64,000 bases of DNA from JAFGKK01 sp964521085 (GCA_964521085.1 CAZFPL010000001.1:1-64000); one strand, 5' to 3'. Shown: positions 49,921 through 59,165, numbered from the stretch's first letter. A program made the numbers and translations. Notes: generated by a model from the sequence alone, not told the origin.

Positions 49921-50263
49921 ATGGTTCAACCTCGATGCTCTCCACGGTCATCTCATCGCCGGCGATGATCCGGAAGCGTTCGGATCGGCACTTCGGGCAG
50001 GCGAAGGAATCCTTGGGAAGTGCGAATTCGGTCGCGCAATCCAGGCACAGCGCGCGCGCCGGAACGCGTTCAAAGCGCAGTTCGGCCTTCTCGGCGATCG
50101 TATCCGCGGCGATCAGGTCCCAGTAGAAGCGGATCGAATCGTCGACCAGGCTCGAAAGCTGGCCGAGTTTGATCGTGATCGCGCTCACCCGGCCGGCGTT
50201 GGCCCGCCCGGCATGATCGAGCGTGATCCGTAAAATACTTTCGGTGACGGCCATCTCGTGCAT
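49916..50263 (-). CDS. hypA: Hydrogenase nickel chaperone HypA
   Basis: 115 residues. MHEMAVTESIL carries His2, the nickel ligand, and CLDCATEFALPKDSFACPKCRS carries the two Cys pairs of the structural zinc site. First gene of the hyp cluster. A TATAAT -10 box lies on the minus strand at 50278-50283, only about 15 bases upstream of the ATG, so the leader would be very short. No hydrogenase structural gene is within the window. Confidence 0.96.
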   Translation of the reverse strand: MHEMAVTESILRITLDHAGRANAGRVSAITIKLGQLSSLVDDSIRFYWDLIAADTIAEKAELRFERVPARALCLDCATEFALPKDSFACPKCRSERFRIIAGDEMTVESIEVEPS

Positions 50264-50689
50264 AATAATTCGGACAAATTATATCAGATAATTAGAGGAG
50301 GGGAAACAAGTAGTATGCGGATTTTCGTAGGGAGTGGAAGCACATATTAGCGAGGACGAAAAACTATGGACAATACACAATTTACGAGGTGCCATCCAGA
50401 AAAAACCTATGTAATTTATTGGATAAAAGGCTGGAATAAGTATGGAATGAGGTTTAATGTAAAATCATGAGCCATATTGGATTGGGCGAACGTGCTGCTG
50501 GTCTATTCTTGTTGAGGGATTATCGAAAAAGAATGGCGCGGAGTTTGCAGGAATAATCGGTTGGTTGATATCTTCCTGGACGGGGCGTTATGGACGAGCG
50601 TAATTTGGAAATTGCGGGTGGAAGACCGGGCTTGAAACTTGCTTCCGATAACAAACGTAAACGACATCATATGCAAGGAGGAATGGAAA
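50264..50689. other. AT-rich gene-free stretch
   Basis: No convincing gene. A 34-codon frame at 50366-50470 (starting MDNTQFTRCHPEKTY) cannot be judged. It ends in GTAAAATCATGA followed by GATTGGGCG, which recalls the cassette-type element, but without the hairpin. Confidence 0.4.
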
Positions 50690-51145
50690 ATGGAATCCGG
50701 GGATATTCGATCCATTATTCAGGAAAACCGGAAGGAGCACGAGCGTCTCCGGCGGCTTGTCGACCGGCTGACGGATGCCGAACTCCGGCGTTCCATGGAT
50801 GCGGGCTGGACGGTCGCCGCGACGCTGGCGCATCTTGCGTTTTGGGATACGCGCGCCATCCTGTTGATCGAAAAATGGAAGCGCGAGGGGATCGGACCCT
50901 CGCCCGCGGATACGGACATCATTAACGATTCGGCACGGGAATTATGCATGGCGATACCGCCGGAAGCGTCGGCCGATCTGGCGGTGGAAAAATCACTCGC
51001 CATCAACCGGGTGATAGAAAGCCTTACGCCCGAAATGATGGAACAAATTCAAACCACCGGCACGGCGGTCCATTTAACGCGATTCGAACACAAACGGATG
51101 CATCGGGAAGATATCGAACGAATTCTAGGGAAGGAGAGGGAATGA
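50690..51145 (+). CDS. DinB-like (DUF664-type) four-helix protein
   Basis: 151 residues in a four-helix bundle. The opening SIIQENRKEHERLRRLVDRLTDAEL and AATLAHLAFWDTRAI are characteristic, with a His at the metal position, and the last helix has HKRMHREDIERIL. Members are metal-dependent thiol-transfer or unknown enzymes. AAGGAGG lies eight bases before ATG 50690. The stop overlaps the start of the RCC1 protein gene (ATGA), so both are made together. Confidence 0.85.
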   Translation: MESGDIRSIIQENRKEHERLRRLVDRLTDAELRRSMDAGWTVAATLAHLAFWDTRAILLIEKWKREGIGPSPADTDIINDSARELCMAIPPEASADLAVEKSLAINRVIESLTPEMMEQIQTTGTAVHLTRFEHKRMHREDIERILGKERE

Positions 51146-53541
51146 ACCGAAGTCGATTTTTTACGACATCGATCTGCCTCGCAGCATTTTTTCTGATGAA
51201 CGGGTTTTGTCCGCCTTCCGCAGCGGAAGCCGGAGGAACGGCTGCTGTGCGGAATGCAAATGACGGATCGCACGCTTTATTGGGCGATATCACGGCTATC
51301 GCGGCGGGAGGGTTTCACACCTGCGCGCTCACCACGGGCGGCGGAGTCAAATGCTGGGGCCCCGTTGGAGTAAATGGCATTCCGAAGGGCGAGACCGAGA
51401 AAATAGCAAGCAACGTGGCGGAAGATGTGCCCGGTCTCGGTAGCGGCATTACGGCGATCACGGCCGGGAGGAATCATACCTGCGCGCTCACCGCCGGCGG
51501 CGGGGTCAAATGCTGGGGCGCCAATGGGTTCGGCGAATTGGGAAACGGTCCGCACGAAGGCTCCCGCTGGCCGGTGGAAGTGACCGGGCTTTCGAGCGGA
51601 GTGAAAGCCATTGCGGCCGGAGGGGATCATACTTGCGCGCTCACGTCTCAGGGGGGAGTCAAATGCTGGGGCGAGAATCAATCCGGCGAGTTGGGGGTGA
51701 GCAGGAGTGTTTCCCATAACACGCCGGTGGATGTCGTCGGCATGGAAAGCGGTGTCGCGGCGATTGCGGCCGGGGATATTCACAACTGCACGCTCACCAC
51801 CGGCGGCGGGGTCAAATGCTGGGGCGCGAACAGCGACGGCCGTCTTGGCGATGGCACGACCGAGGATTCGTACCAGCCGGTGGATGTGGTCGGCTTGGAA
51901 AGCGGTGTCACGGCGATTGCGGCCGGCTTTTCAACCATGTGCGCGGTCACCACTGCCGGCGGCTTGAAATGCTGGGGAATGGAAACCGTAGGCTTACCCG
52001 GCAATCCCATTCCCGGGATTCACAATATACCCACGGATGTACCGGGGTTGGAAAACGGCATTCTTGCGGTCGCCATGAACTATGGAACCATCTGCGTACT
52101 TGGGAAAAGCGGCGGGGTCAAATGCTGGGGGAGGAATCCATACCAAAAAACGATCGAGACGCCCATGGATATCAAAGGATTGACGAGCGGTGTCGCCGCG
52201 ATCGCTTCGGGAGACCGCCATACGTGCGCGGTTACGAAGGATGGAGGGGTTAAATGCTGGGGGGATAATACCTACGACCAGCTGGGGAACGGCACGACCG
52301 GGGATACCCGAGAGCTCACGCCGGTAGATGTTCGTGGATTTGCGGAACCCGTTTCCGGGATCGTTCTCGGCGTGGCGCATACCTGCGTGATTGCGAAGGA
52401 TGGGAACGTGCAATGCGTGGGGGCCAACTGGTCCGGCCAGCTGGGCGACGGCACGACCGAGGAACACACCATGCCGGTGAAGGCGGTCGGTTTGGGAAGC
52501 GGCGTCCGGCAAGTGACGGCCGGATACGATTTCACCTGCGCGCTGACGGCGTATTGGGCGGTCAAATGCTGGGGCGAAAATGAGAATGGCCAGCTGGGGG
52601 ATGGATCGCTTGCGGACCAACATATACCGGTGGATGTGGACCGTATGTCCCATGGGATCTGGAGTATAGCCGCCGGCGCAAGCCACGCCTGCGCGCTCAC
52701 GGATCAGGGGGAAGTCGAATGCTGGGGGGATAACTATCAAGGCCAGCTGGGGGATGGGACTACCATCAGCGCCAGCCATCCGCTGAAAATAAAGGAACTC
52801 GCCTCCGGCGTGCAGGCGATTACGGCCGGGATGCGTCACACCTGCGCTCTCATGCCGGCCCGCGGCGTCAAATGCTGGGGCGGAAACGATTACGGCCAGC
52901 TTGGCGATGGAACAAACATACAGCGGGCAACACCTGTGGATGTGGCGGGTTTACAGGAGCCTGTCACGGCGATTGCCGCAGGGCCCGATTTTACCTGCGC
53001 GCTCACCTCTTCCGGGGGAGTCAAATGCTGGGGTGCCAATCGGGATGGAGAACTCGGCGATGGGACATTCACTTCCCGCAGCCTGCCGGTGGATGTGACC
53101 GGCCTTGCAGGCAGTGTGAACGCGATCGCCGCCGGATACAGTCACGCTTGTGCGCTGACGGCGGACGGCGGGGTCGAATGCTGGGGGCGCAATGCGGACG
53201 GCCAATTGGGCGATGGCACCATCGAAAACCGGAACACGGCGGTCGAAGTGTTCGGATTAACGAGCGGCATTGTAAAAATCGCGGCCGGGGGAGCGCACAC
53301 CTGCGCCATTACGAAAAACGGAGGAGTTAAATGCTGGGGATCTATTGACTATGGCAGAGACGACATGAGCATGGGCGAACCGACGGGTGTGTTGGACGGT
53401 CCGATCCAGCCCATTCCGTCAGTGCTGCTGATCGCAACAGGCATCCTGGCCGTGGTGATTGTTTTCCTTGGGGTGCTTCTTTTCCTGTGGAGAAGAAAGG
53501 CTCCCACGAGCGGCGCCAAGCCCGCCAAAGTTGCTTCCTGA
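51142..53541 (+). CDS. RCC1-repeat surface protein with C-terminal membrane anchor
   Basis: 799 residues. Signal peptide (residues about 5-28), 14 repeats of about 50 residues, then one membrane helix (LLIATGILAVVIVFLGVLLFLW) and a short basic cytoplasmic tail. Each repeat reads roughly AIAAGxxHTCALTxxGGVKCWGxNxxGQLGDG. Fourteen repeats suggest two seven-bladed propellers. Almost every repeat has a Cys in HTC and one in KCWG, so a disulfide per blade is likely outside the cell. Possible roles are adhesion or protein binding; RCC1 nucleotide-exchange activity is not implied. Repeats 5 and 6 are the least typical. Confidence 0.93.
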   Translation: MNRSRFFTTSICLAAFFLMNGFCPPSAAEAGGTAAVRNANDGSHALLGDITAIAAGGFHTCALTTGGGVKCWGPVGVNGIPKGETEKIASNVAEDVPGLGSGITAITAGRNHTCALTAGGGVKCWGANGFGELGNGPHEGSRWPVEVTGLSSGVKAIAAGGDHTCALTSQGGVKCWGENQSGELGVSRSVSHNTPVDVVGMESGVAAIAAGDIHNCTLTTGGGVKCWGANSDGRLGDGTTEDSYQPVDVVGLESGVTAIAAGFSTMCAVTTAGGLKCWGMETVGLPGNPIPGIHNIPTDVPGLENGILAVAMNYGTICVLGKSGGVKCWGRNPYQKTIETPMDIKGLTSGVAAIASGDRHTCAVTKDGGVKCWGDNTYDQLGNGTTGDTRELTPVDVRGFAEPVSGIVLGVAHTCVIAKDGNVQCVGANWSGQLGDGTTEEHTMPVKAVGLGSGVRQVTAGYDFTCALTAYWAVKCWGENENGQLGDGSLADQHIPVDVDRMSHGIWSIAAGASHACALTDQGEVECWGDNYQGQLGDGTTISASHPLKIKELASGVQAITAGMRHTCALMPARGVKCWGGNDYGQLGDGTNIQRATPVDVAGLQEPVTAIAAGPDFTCALTSSGGVKCWGANRDGELGDGTFTSRSLPVDVTGLAGSVNAIAAGYSHACALTADGGVECWGRNADGQLGDGTIENRNTAVEVFGLTSGIVKIAAGGAHTCAITKNGGVKCWGSIDYGRDDMSMGEPTGVLDGPIQPIPSVLLIATGILAVVIVFLGVLLFLWRRKAPTSGAKPAKVAS

Positions 53542-53624
53542 TTGCCGGGGGAGCCTTCTCCCAAGGTCATGAAGTAACGTGACATGTGTGTGGATTCTTT
53601 CTCGAGCTGACACTCCGAAAGGTT

Positions 53625-53671
53625 GGACCATCGACCATGGACGCTTGACAATCGCCCCGCGTCGATGGTCC
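53625..53671. repeat. Inverted repeat of the GGACCATCGAC type
   Basis: Perfect 11-bp arms GGACCATCGAC / GTCGATGGTCC, 25-base loop. Related GGTCCATGGTCGATGG words recur at 54018-54076. Confidence 0.85.
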
Positions 53672-53708
53672 GCCTGAATCAACTATACGGAATAGGCTTA
53701 TCCCATTG

Positions 53709-53951
53709 ATGGTACCTTCAGGCAGCGATCTTGGTTTCACCTATCGAATTGTCAAGCGGGGTGAAGTGCAATTGATTCATCACGGCCGCCTGGCCGTAAT
53801 CCTTCGCGGGGAACGGGCGCAGGATTTCCTCTTGGAAGTCGAGGAGTGCAGCGATTCGGATGCACAGCAGCTTATGGCGCGCCTGAGCGGTAACTATAAA
53901 CGCGGCAACGAACGCACCGCGAAGAATCATCCCCGCAACCGCGGTGGATAG
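53709..53951 (+). CDS. Small conserved basic protein, function unknown
   Basis: 80 residues. TYRIVKRGEVQLIHHGRLAVILRGERAQDFL is followed by QQLMARLSGNYKRGNERTAKNHPRN, an ending that I recognise from small uncharacterised bacterial proteins. The conserved MARxTGNxKRGNER motif suggests a real gene despite its size. No function is proposed. It lies between two sets of GGACCATCGAC-type repeats. Confidence 0.7.
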   Translation: MVPSGSDLGFTYRIVKRGEVQLIHHGRLAVILRGERAQDFLLEVEECSDSDAQQLMARLSGNYKRGNERTAKNHPRNRGG

Positions 53952-54017
53952 CAGCCCCGCGCCCCAGCATGGCTTCAAGTAACTCCCCAATAAAAACCCA
54001 TGCCCGCGATTGTATTT

Positions 54018-54076
54018 CCATGGTCCATCGTCCATGGTCCGTGGTCGAATGTCGATGGCCCATGGTCGATGGTCGA
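54018..54076. repeat. Cluster of CCATGGTC/GATGGTC words
   Basis: Overlapping palindromic words such as CCATGGTCCATCG and CCATGGTCGATGGTCGAC. TATAAT at 54078-54083 follows directly and may be the -10 box for the DUF4434 gene. Confidence 0.75.
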
Positions 54077-54148
54077 CTATAATAAAGGAACAACCGACGC
54101 AGGTTTAAACACGCGCAGGAACGATTCAACTCCAACGAGGAGATCCCC

Positions 54149-55117
54149 ATGCGTTTGACCGGCACTTTCCTTGACGAAATTTCGCACGACATCCCGCACC
54201 AGAATTGGGGGCCGGAGGAATGGGAGCGGGATTTCGGCGCCATGCGCGCGATCGGGATCGACACCGTGATCCTGATCCGCTCCGGCCATAAGCGCTGGCT
54301 GACCTACCCCTCGGACGTCCTCATCGAACGCGAAGGCTGTTACCGCCCGCCGCTGGATCTGGTGGACATGTTCCTCACGCTCGCCGAGCTTCACGGGATG
54401 GCATTCTACTTCGGTACGTATGATTCCGGCCGCTACTGGTCCGCCGGCGAGTTCCAGAAGGAGGTCGATCTCAACCGCGCCGTAGTCGATGAAGTGTGGG
54501 CGCGCTATGGGAAACGCGCGGCGTTCAAAGGCTGGTACCTTGCCCAGGAGGTCAGCCGCCGCACCAAGGGGATCATCGAGCTGTACGCCAAGATGGGCCG
54601 CCACTGCAAGGATTTCTCCGGAAAATTGCCGGTGCTCATCTCGCCCTGGATCGATGGGCCGAAGTCGGCGAGTTCTTATGACGCGCTGACGGATAAAGGC
54701 GGAGGGATCTCGCTGGCCGAGCATGAAGCGGAGTGGGGGGAGGTTATGGGGGGCATCCGCGGCGCGGTCGATATCGTCGCTTTCCAGGACGGGCATGTGG
54801 ATTTCCACGCGCTGCCGGATTTCCTGGCCGTGAACAAAGCCCTGGCGGATAAGAACGGCCTGCACTCGTGGAGTAACGTCGAAACCTTCGACCGCGATAT
54901 GCCGATCAAGTTCCCGCCCATCAAATGGGAAAAACTGCTCCTCAAGCTCGAGGCCGCGCGCAAGGCGGGCGCGGAGAAGGCGATTACCTTCGAGTTCTCG
55001 CATTTCCTCAGCCCGCATTCGTCCTATCCGCAGGCCGGGCACCTCTTCCGCCGCTACTGCGAATATTTCGCAATCCAACCCGGCTGGAGAGAGCCGCCCA
55101 AACGCGTTCCACTGTAA
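54149..55117 (+). CDS. DUF4434 TIM-barrel protein (putative glycosidase)
   Basis: 322 residues. GTFLDEISHDIPHQNWGPEEWERDFGAMRAIGIDTVIL opens the barrel, and FKGWYLAQEVSRR and LHSWSNVETFDRD place Glu residues at the ends of barrel strands 4 and 7, as expected of retaining glycoside hydrolases. The DUF4434 group is poorly characterised. GAGGAGATCC precedes ATG 54149. The next gene encodes an AGE-family sugar epimerase starting 18 bases downstream, so the pair may release and then convert a sugar. Confidence 0.82.
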   Translation: MRLTGTFLDEISHDIPHQNWGPEEWERDFGAMRAIGIDTVILIRSGHKRWLTYPSDVLIEREGCYRPPLDLVDMFLTLAELHGMAFYFGTYDSGRYWSAGEFQKEVDLNRAVVDEVWARYGKRAAFKGWYLAQEVSRRTKGIIELYAKMGRHCKDFSGKLPVLISPWIDGPKSASSYDALTDKGGGISLAEHEAEWGEVMGGIRGAVDIVAFQDGHVDFHALPDFLAVNKALADKNGLHSWSNVETFDRDMPIKFPPIKWEKLLLKLEAARKAGAEKAITFEFSHFLSPHSSYPQAGHLFRRYCEYFAIQPGWREPPKRVPL

Positions 55118-55134
55118 AGGAGGCGCTTTTCACC

Positions 55135-56307
55135 ATGACCGCCTACGCCGAACTCGCCGATCAATACCGACGCGCGCTGCTTGAGGATGTAATCCCATTC
55201 TGGGAGCGGCACTCCGTCGACCGCGAGTGCGGCGGTTTTTTCACCTGCCTGGACCGTGACGGGACCGTGTTCGACACCGACAAGTTCGTGTGGCTGCAGG
55301 CGCGGCAGGTTTGGACCTTCTCGATGCTCTACAACCGCATCGAACCGCGGCCGGCCTGGCTGGAAATCGCCCGCCACGGCGCGGATTTCCTCATTCGGCA
55401 CGGCCTCGCGCCCGACGGCAACTGGTATTTCTCGCTGACCCGCCAGGGCCGGCCGCTCGTCCAGCCCTACAATGTCTTCTCGGATTGTTTCGCGGCGATG
55501 GCGCTGGGTCAGTATTCACTCGCGGCGAAAGATGAAAAGGCCGCCGAGTTTGCGCGGACGACCTACCGCAATATCCTGCGCCGGCAGGAGAATCCGAAAG
55601 GGATCTATAACAAACTGGTTCCCGGAACGCGCCCGCTGAAGAATTTCGCGCTGCCGATGATCCTGTGCAACTTGGCGCTCGAACTCGAGCGCTTGCTCCC
55701 GCCGGAGGAGACGGAAGCCACGATCGACGAGTGCGTGACGGCTGTGCCGGGCCGGTTCCTCGACCCGCAGCGGAATATCATCCTCGAAAACATCGCGCCG
55801 GACGGAAGCCGGGTGAATTCGTTCGAAGGGCGTTTGCTCAACCCGGGGCATGCGATCGAGGCGATGTGGTTCCTGATGGACATCGGCATCCGCCGCGGGG
55901 ACCGGGCTCTGATCGAGAAGGCCGTGGGAGTGGTGCTTTCGACGCTCGAATTCGCCTGGGACAACGAGTACGGCGGCCTGTTCTATTTTCTCGACCGCCT
56001 CGGCCGTCCGCCGCAGCAGCTGGAGTGGGATCAGAAGCTGTGGTGGGTGCACATCGAAACGCTGATCGCGCTGAGTTTGGGCTTCGCCCGAACCAAACGC
56101 GCGGAGTGCTGGGAGTGGTACGAGCGCGTGCATGAATATACCTGGAAGCATTTTCCCGATCCCAAGTTGGGCGAGTGGTATGGCTACCTCAACCGCCGGG
56201 GCGAAGTCCTTTTACCGCTCAAGGGTGGAAAGTGGAAAGGCTGCTTCCACGTCCCGCGCGGTTTGTTCCGCTGCTGGAAGATTTTCGAGACCTTGGCGGA
56301 TTCATAA
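55135..56307 (+). CDS. N-acylglucosamine 2-epimerase (AGE) family protein
   Basis: 390 residues in an (alpha/alpha)6 barrel. DVIPFWERHSVDRECGGFFTCLDRDG and FVWLQARQVWTFSMLYNRIE are typical starts. NSFEGRLLNPGHAIEAMWFLMDIG and KLWWVHIETLIALSL carry the two catalytic His residues (NPGHxxE and VHxE). Family members epimerise or isomerise N-acetylglucosamine, mannose or cellobiose. AAAGGAGG lies eleven bases before ATG 55135. Likely co-transcribed with the DUF4434 gene. Confidence 0.93.
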   Translation: MTAYAELADQYRRALLEDVIPFWERHSVDRECGGFFTCLDRDGTVFDTDKFVWLQARQVWTFSMLYNRIEPRPAWLEIARHGADFLIRHGLAPDGNWYFSLTRQGRPLVQPYNVFSDCFAAMALGQYSLAAKDEKAAEFARTTYRNILRRQENPKGIYNKLVPGTRPLKNFALPMILCNLALELERLLPPEETEATIDECVTAVPGRFLDPQRNIILENIAPDGSRVNSFEGRLLNPGHAIEAMWFLMDIGIRRGDRALIEKAVGVVLSTLEFAWDNEYGGLFYFLDRLGRPPQQLEWDQKLWWVHIETLIALSLGFARTKRAECWEWYERVHEYTWKHFPDPKLGEWYGYLNRRGEVLLPLKGGKWKGCFHVPRGLFRCWKIFETLADS

Positions 56308-56401
56308 ATGGCAAGACGTTGTCAGTCGATCGGGCGGATATCCCGCATTTCCAACGATCCTATGGAACAATTTTGGGGTGGCAGTCGGACGGGTCTGTTT
56401 G

Positions 56402-56455
56402 GAAGCCCGGCGGAGGCCGGGCTTGGTATGCCAGCCCGGGGCTTCAGCCCCGGGC
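56402..56455. repeat. Double hairpin repeat
   Basis: Two adjacent perfect stems: AAGCCCGGC / GCCGGGCTT (56403-56424) and GCCCGGGGC / GCCCCGGGC (56434-56455). The sequence after them, GGTGGGATTCCACCGG, is again palindromic. They lie between the AGE gene and the AAC(3)-like gene. Confidence 0.85.
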
Positions 56456-56515
56456 GGTGGGATTCCACCGGTGGTTTCGTCTCGATGATTCCTGTTTGAG
56501 TGGGCGCCTGTGGTA

Positions 56516-57271
56516 ATGGAATTCACCGCTCTTCTCCAAAAGGATCTTCTCGCGCTCGGCGTGCGCTCCGGCGGACTGCTGCTCGTCCACAGTTCGCTGC
56601 GTTCGCTGGGGCGGGTGCCCGACGGGGCGGAAACGGTCGTCCGCGGATTGCTTGCCGCGCTCGGACCGGAGGGCACGCTGCTCATGCCCGCGCTGACCTT
56701 CGAGCGGGTGACGCCCGATAATCCGGTCTTCGACATCCGCTATACGCCTTCCATTGTGGGGGTCATCCCCGAAACCTTCCGCACGCGTCCCGGCACACTT
56801 CGCAGTTTGCATCCGACGCATTCGGTGTGCGCCGCCGGGCCGCTGGCCGCGGCGCTGATTAAAGCACATGCATCCGATACGACCCCTTGCGGTCCGAACT
56901 CGCCGTTCCGGGCGCTTCCCGAACGCGGCGGGCAGATACTCTTTTTGGGATGCGGCCTGGAAGCGAACACGTCCATGCACGCCGTCGAAGAAATCGTCGT
57001 GCCCTCGTATCTCTACGATCCCCCGATCCAGTACCGGCTGATCCTCGCCGACGGATCGTCGCAGACGAAAACTTACACGCCGCACAACTTCCGCGGGTGG
57101 CGCCAGCGCTACGACCGCGTGGCGGAGATCCTGCGCCCCCCGGATTTGATCCGCGCCACCGTTGCGGGTGCCGTGTCGATCCTGCTCGACGCGGCGGCGA
57201 TGTGGGATGCGGCGCTAGCAGCGCTGCGCCGGGATCCGCTGTTTTTTATCGAGAAGGCGGATGCGGGGTGA
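56516..57271 (+). CDS. AAC(3)-type aminoglycoside N-acetyltransferase-like protein
   Basis: 251 residues in the Antibiotic_NAT family. GLLLVHSSLRSLGRVPDGAETVV and GTLLMPALTFE start the fold. SLHPTHSVCAAGPLA holds the catalytic His, and LFLGCGLEANTSMHAVEE completes the CoA site. Family members acetylate the 3-amino group of aminoglycosides, but chromosomal relatives such as YokD and FrbF also act on other amines; resistance should not be assumed. The start may be ATG 56516 or GTG 56510. Confidence 0.88.
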   Translation: MEFTALLQKDLLALGVRSGGLLLVHSSLRSLGRVPDGAETVVRGLLAALGPEGTLLMPALTFERVTPDNPVFDIRYTPSIVGVIPETFRTRPGTLRSLHPTHSVCAAGPLAAALIKAHASDTTPCGPNSPFRALPERGGQILFLGCGLEANTSMHAVEEIVVPSYLYDPPIQYRLILADGSSQTKTYTPHNFRGWRQRYDRVAEILRPPDLIRATVAGAVSILLDAAAMWDAALAALRRDPLFFIEKADAG

Positions 57272-57537
57272 AGGCAGCGGTTTACCCGACTGTGTTTCCA
57301 ATAGGCCGGCCGAAACCCCTTTCCTTGGAGTGTATAAATGCAAGGGGAAATCCCGTCAGACCTTTCGGTCTGAGGCTCGACTTTCCCGACAATGGAGGCC
57401 GGAATGTTTGAATTATGATACATTGGAGTGAAGGAAGTATCATCCGGTAAGCGAAAAAGAGAAACAGGTACGAAGGACTACCCTCTTCTACTTGCATCAG
57501 AAGCATACGACCAATCGATTAGGGAAAGGACGGAACC
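57272..57537. other. Intergenic stretch
   Basis: No gene is visible. CCGAAACCCCTTTCCTTGGA and GTATAAATG at 57331-57340 are the only notable words. GGGAAAGGACGG precedes the next small gene. Confidence 0.5.
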
Positions 57538-57711
57538 ATGACCAATCCGCCGTCTGCCGCACCGACCAAGGGAAAAATACCCACCATAATCGTGATCCTG
57601 TTAATCCTTCTGGCTGTTTGTATCGTATTACCCTGTTGTATTATTGTCCTCCTGTCCTTGCTTGGACCCGCCGTCGGCAACGTTTTTTCGGATATCATCA
57701 TCAGCATCTAA
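57538..57711 (+). CDS. Small single-pass membrane protein
   Basis: 57 residues. It begins MTNPPSAAPTKGKIPT and continues with one long hydrophobic helix (IIVILLILLAVCIVLPCCII), then a short outer tail. GGGAAAGGA is a reasonable ribosome site. It is too short for family assignment. Small proteins of this build are common in Anaerolineae genomes. No function is proposed. Confidence 0.6.
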   Translation: MTNPPSAAPTKGKIPTIIVILLILLAVCIVLPCCIIVLLSLLGPAVGNVFSDIIISI

Positions 57712-58188
57712 GGGCTGATTCCCTGAAGGGATCGGCGGCGAGCGGATTCTGCAGCCCGCCCACGAATGGATGTCAGCCGCCCTAATAAACGGATTCCCGA
57801 ATCGGTTGTGTCGATTCTCCGGCCGAGAGATTAAGTATCCCATTAATTCTACGTTGAAGTTTGAGGGCAAGGGAAAGAAAGGTTAGAAATTCTAATAGAA
57901 TCAACAGGTTGCTGAAAAAGACGCCAAAGGGGGTCCGGCAGTGGTTAATGCGAAAGCAGAAGCCAGAATGGATTCTTTCCTTGAATTGATCCTTACCACC
58001 CCCGACTTGAATCTGGATGCGAAATGGACCAATTGATCGCCGACCTGCAGCTTATTTTATTTCCACCCGGGGGATGATGTTACGGATTGGATTGCCTCCG
58101 AATAGAAAAGCTTGTCCTGTATTTTTTCACCGCTTGAAGATTGAATTATTTTCCCCTTCCAAAATAATTTTGCATGGAGGGATGTTCC
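57712..58188. other. Gene-free stretch
   Basis: No convincing gene. A frame fragment near 57941-58037 (AKAEARMDSFLELILTTPD) has no start in range and may be a relic. TGGAGGG at 58176-58182 is the ribosome site of the next gene. Confidence 0.4.
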
Positions 58189-58878
58189 ATGAGCGGCCAT
58201 TCGCAAAAAATCCAGGTTTATATTGAAACCGGAATCAAAAAGACCTTCGCCGCTGCGCTCGATTGGCCGGGCTGGTGCCGTTCCGGCCGGGATGAAGCGG
58301 CGGCGATCCGGACACTGGCCGGGTATGGATCGCGATACGGGCGCGTCCTCCAAGCGGCGGGGCTGGATTTCCAGCCGCCGGCGGATGAATCGACCTTTGT
58401 GGTCATCGAACGCCTGATGGGGGATGCGACAACCGATTTCGGATCGCCTGGTCAGCCCCCGTCAGCGGATTCGCAACCGATGGGCAAATCGGAGCTTGAG
58501 CGTTCCGGCGCGATCCTGAAAGCCTGCTGGCGGGCGTTCGACCGGGCGGCGGAATCCACGGCCGGCCGGGAACTTCGAAAAGGTCCGCGCGGCGGCGGTC
58601 GCACTTTAATGGAAATCACCCGCCATTTGCTCGAGGCCGACACGGCTTACCTGGGAAAGATCGGTTGGCCGGGTAAACTGGAGTCGGGTGGGGATGGGGC
58701 GGCTGAGTTTCGCCGTATGCGCGCGGCAATCCTCGACGGCTTGGTTGCGGCAGCGGCGGGCAAACTACCGTCCAAAGGCCCGCGCGGCGGCTCGCGCTGG
58801 ACGGCGCGCTACTTTGTCCGGCGCGTCGCCTGGCATGCGCTGGACCATGCGTGGGAGATCGAAGATCGCACCGGTTAA
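58189..58878 (+). CDS. DinB-like helical protein
   Basis: 229 residues. The N-terminal 60 residues resemble HicB-like or antitoxin-fold strands (VYIETGIKKTFAAALDWPGWCRSG, EAAAIRTLAGY). The remainder is a DinB-like four-helix bundle with TLMEITRHLLEADTAYLGKIG and a final RRVAWHALDHAWEIEDR, containing the His positions of the DinB metal site. The start at 58189 follows TGGAGGGATGTTCC. Function unknown; the combination is recurrent in actinobacterial and chloroflexal proteins. Confidence 0.7.
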   Translation: MSGHSQKIQVYIETGIKKTFAAALDWPGWCRSGRDEAAAIRTLAGYGSRYGRVLQAAGLDFQPPADESTFVVIERLMGDATTDFGSPGQPPSADSQPMGKSELERSGAILKACWRAFDRAAESTAGRELRKGPRGGGRTLMEITRHLLEADTAYLGKIGWPGKLESGGDGAAEFRRMRAAILDGLVAAAAGKLPSKGPRGGSRWTARYFVRRVAWHALDHAWEIEDRTG

Positions 58879-59072
58879 TCGGAGTTTCCGTCGGCCGAAA
58901 ATTAAAAATCAACTTTTAACAAGGCAATGATGACGGGTCATGGACGAAGGTGGCCGTAATTTCCTCAAATGTAGGTGATGTTATTGAGATGTCATGATCA
59001 AGGCAATTGCAAATCGATGTAACTGATTTGTCATGCGAGACGCATCAGGGTACAGGCTGGCCGAAATCAGCC

Positions 59073-59101
59073 GTTTTTTTTAATTACTCGAGGGCGGCCG
59101 T
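59073..59101 (+). terminator. Probable rho-independent terminator
   Basis: GGCTGGCCGAAATCAGCC, a short five-base stem, followed by GTTTTTTTT. Confidence 0.65.
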
Positions 59102-59119
59102 CATATGCCTGTTTCAAGA

Positions 59120-59165
59120 TTGTCACTTCCCCGTAACAACTCGGAAACAGGATTACCGATAAAAT
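59120..59165 (+). promoter_or_regulatory. Pho-box-like direct repeats and -10 box
   Basis: Three 11-base units TTGTCACTTCC, CCGTAACAACT, CGGAAACAGGA, then -10 TAAAAT at 59160-59165. The 11-base periodicity and the GTAACA/GTCAC cores resemble PhoB-type operators. Confidence 0.45.

Noticed and set aside
50366..50470. A 34-codon AT-rich gene
   Set aside because: It has no clear ribosome site or recognisable sequence and cannot be told from chance; noted only in the intergenic entry.
56516..57271. Calling the AAC(3)-like gene an antibiotic resistance gene
   Set aside because: The family includes non-resistance enzymes and the genomic context is not a resistance region.
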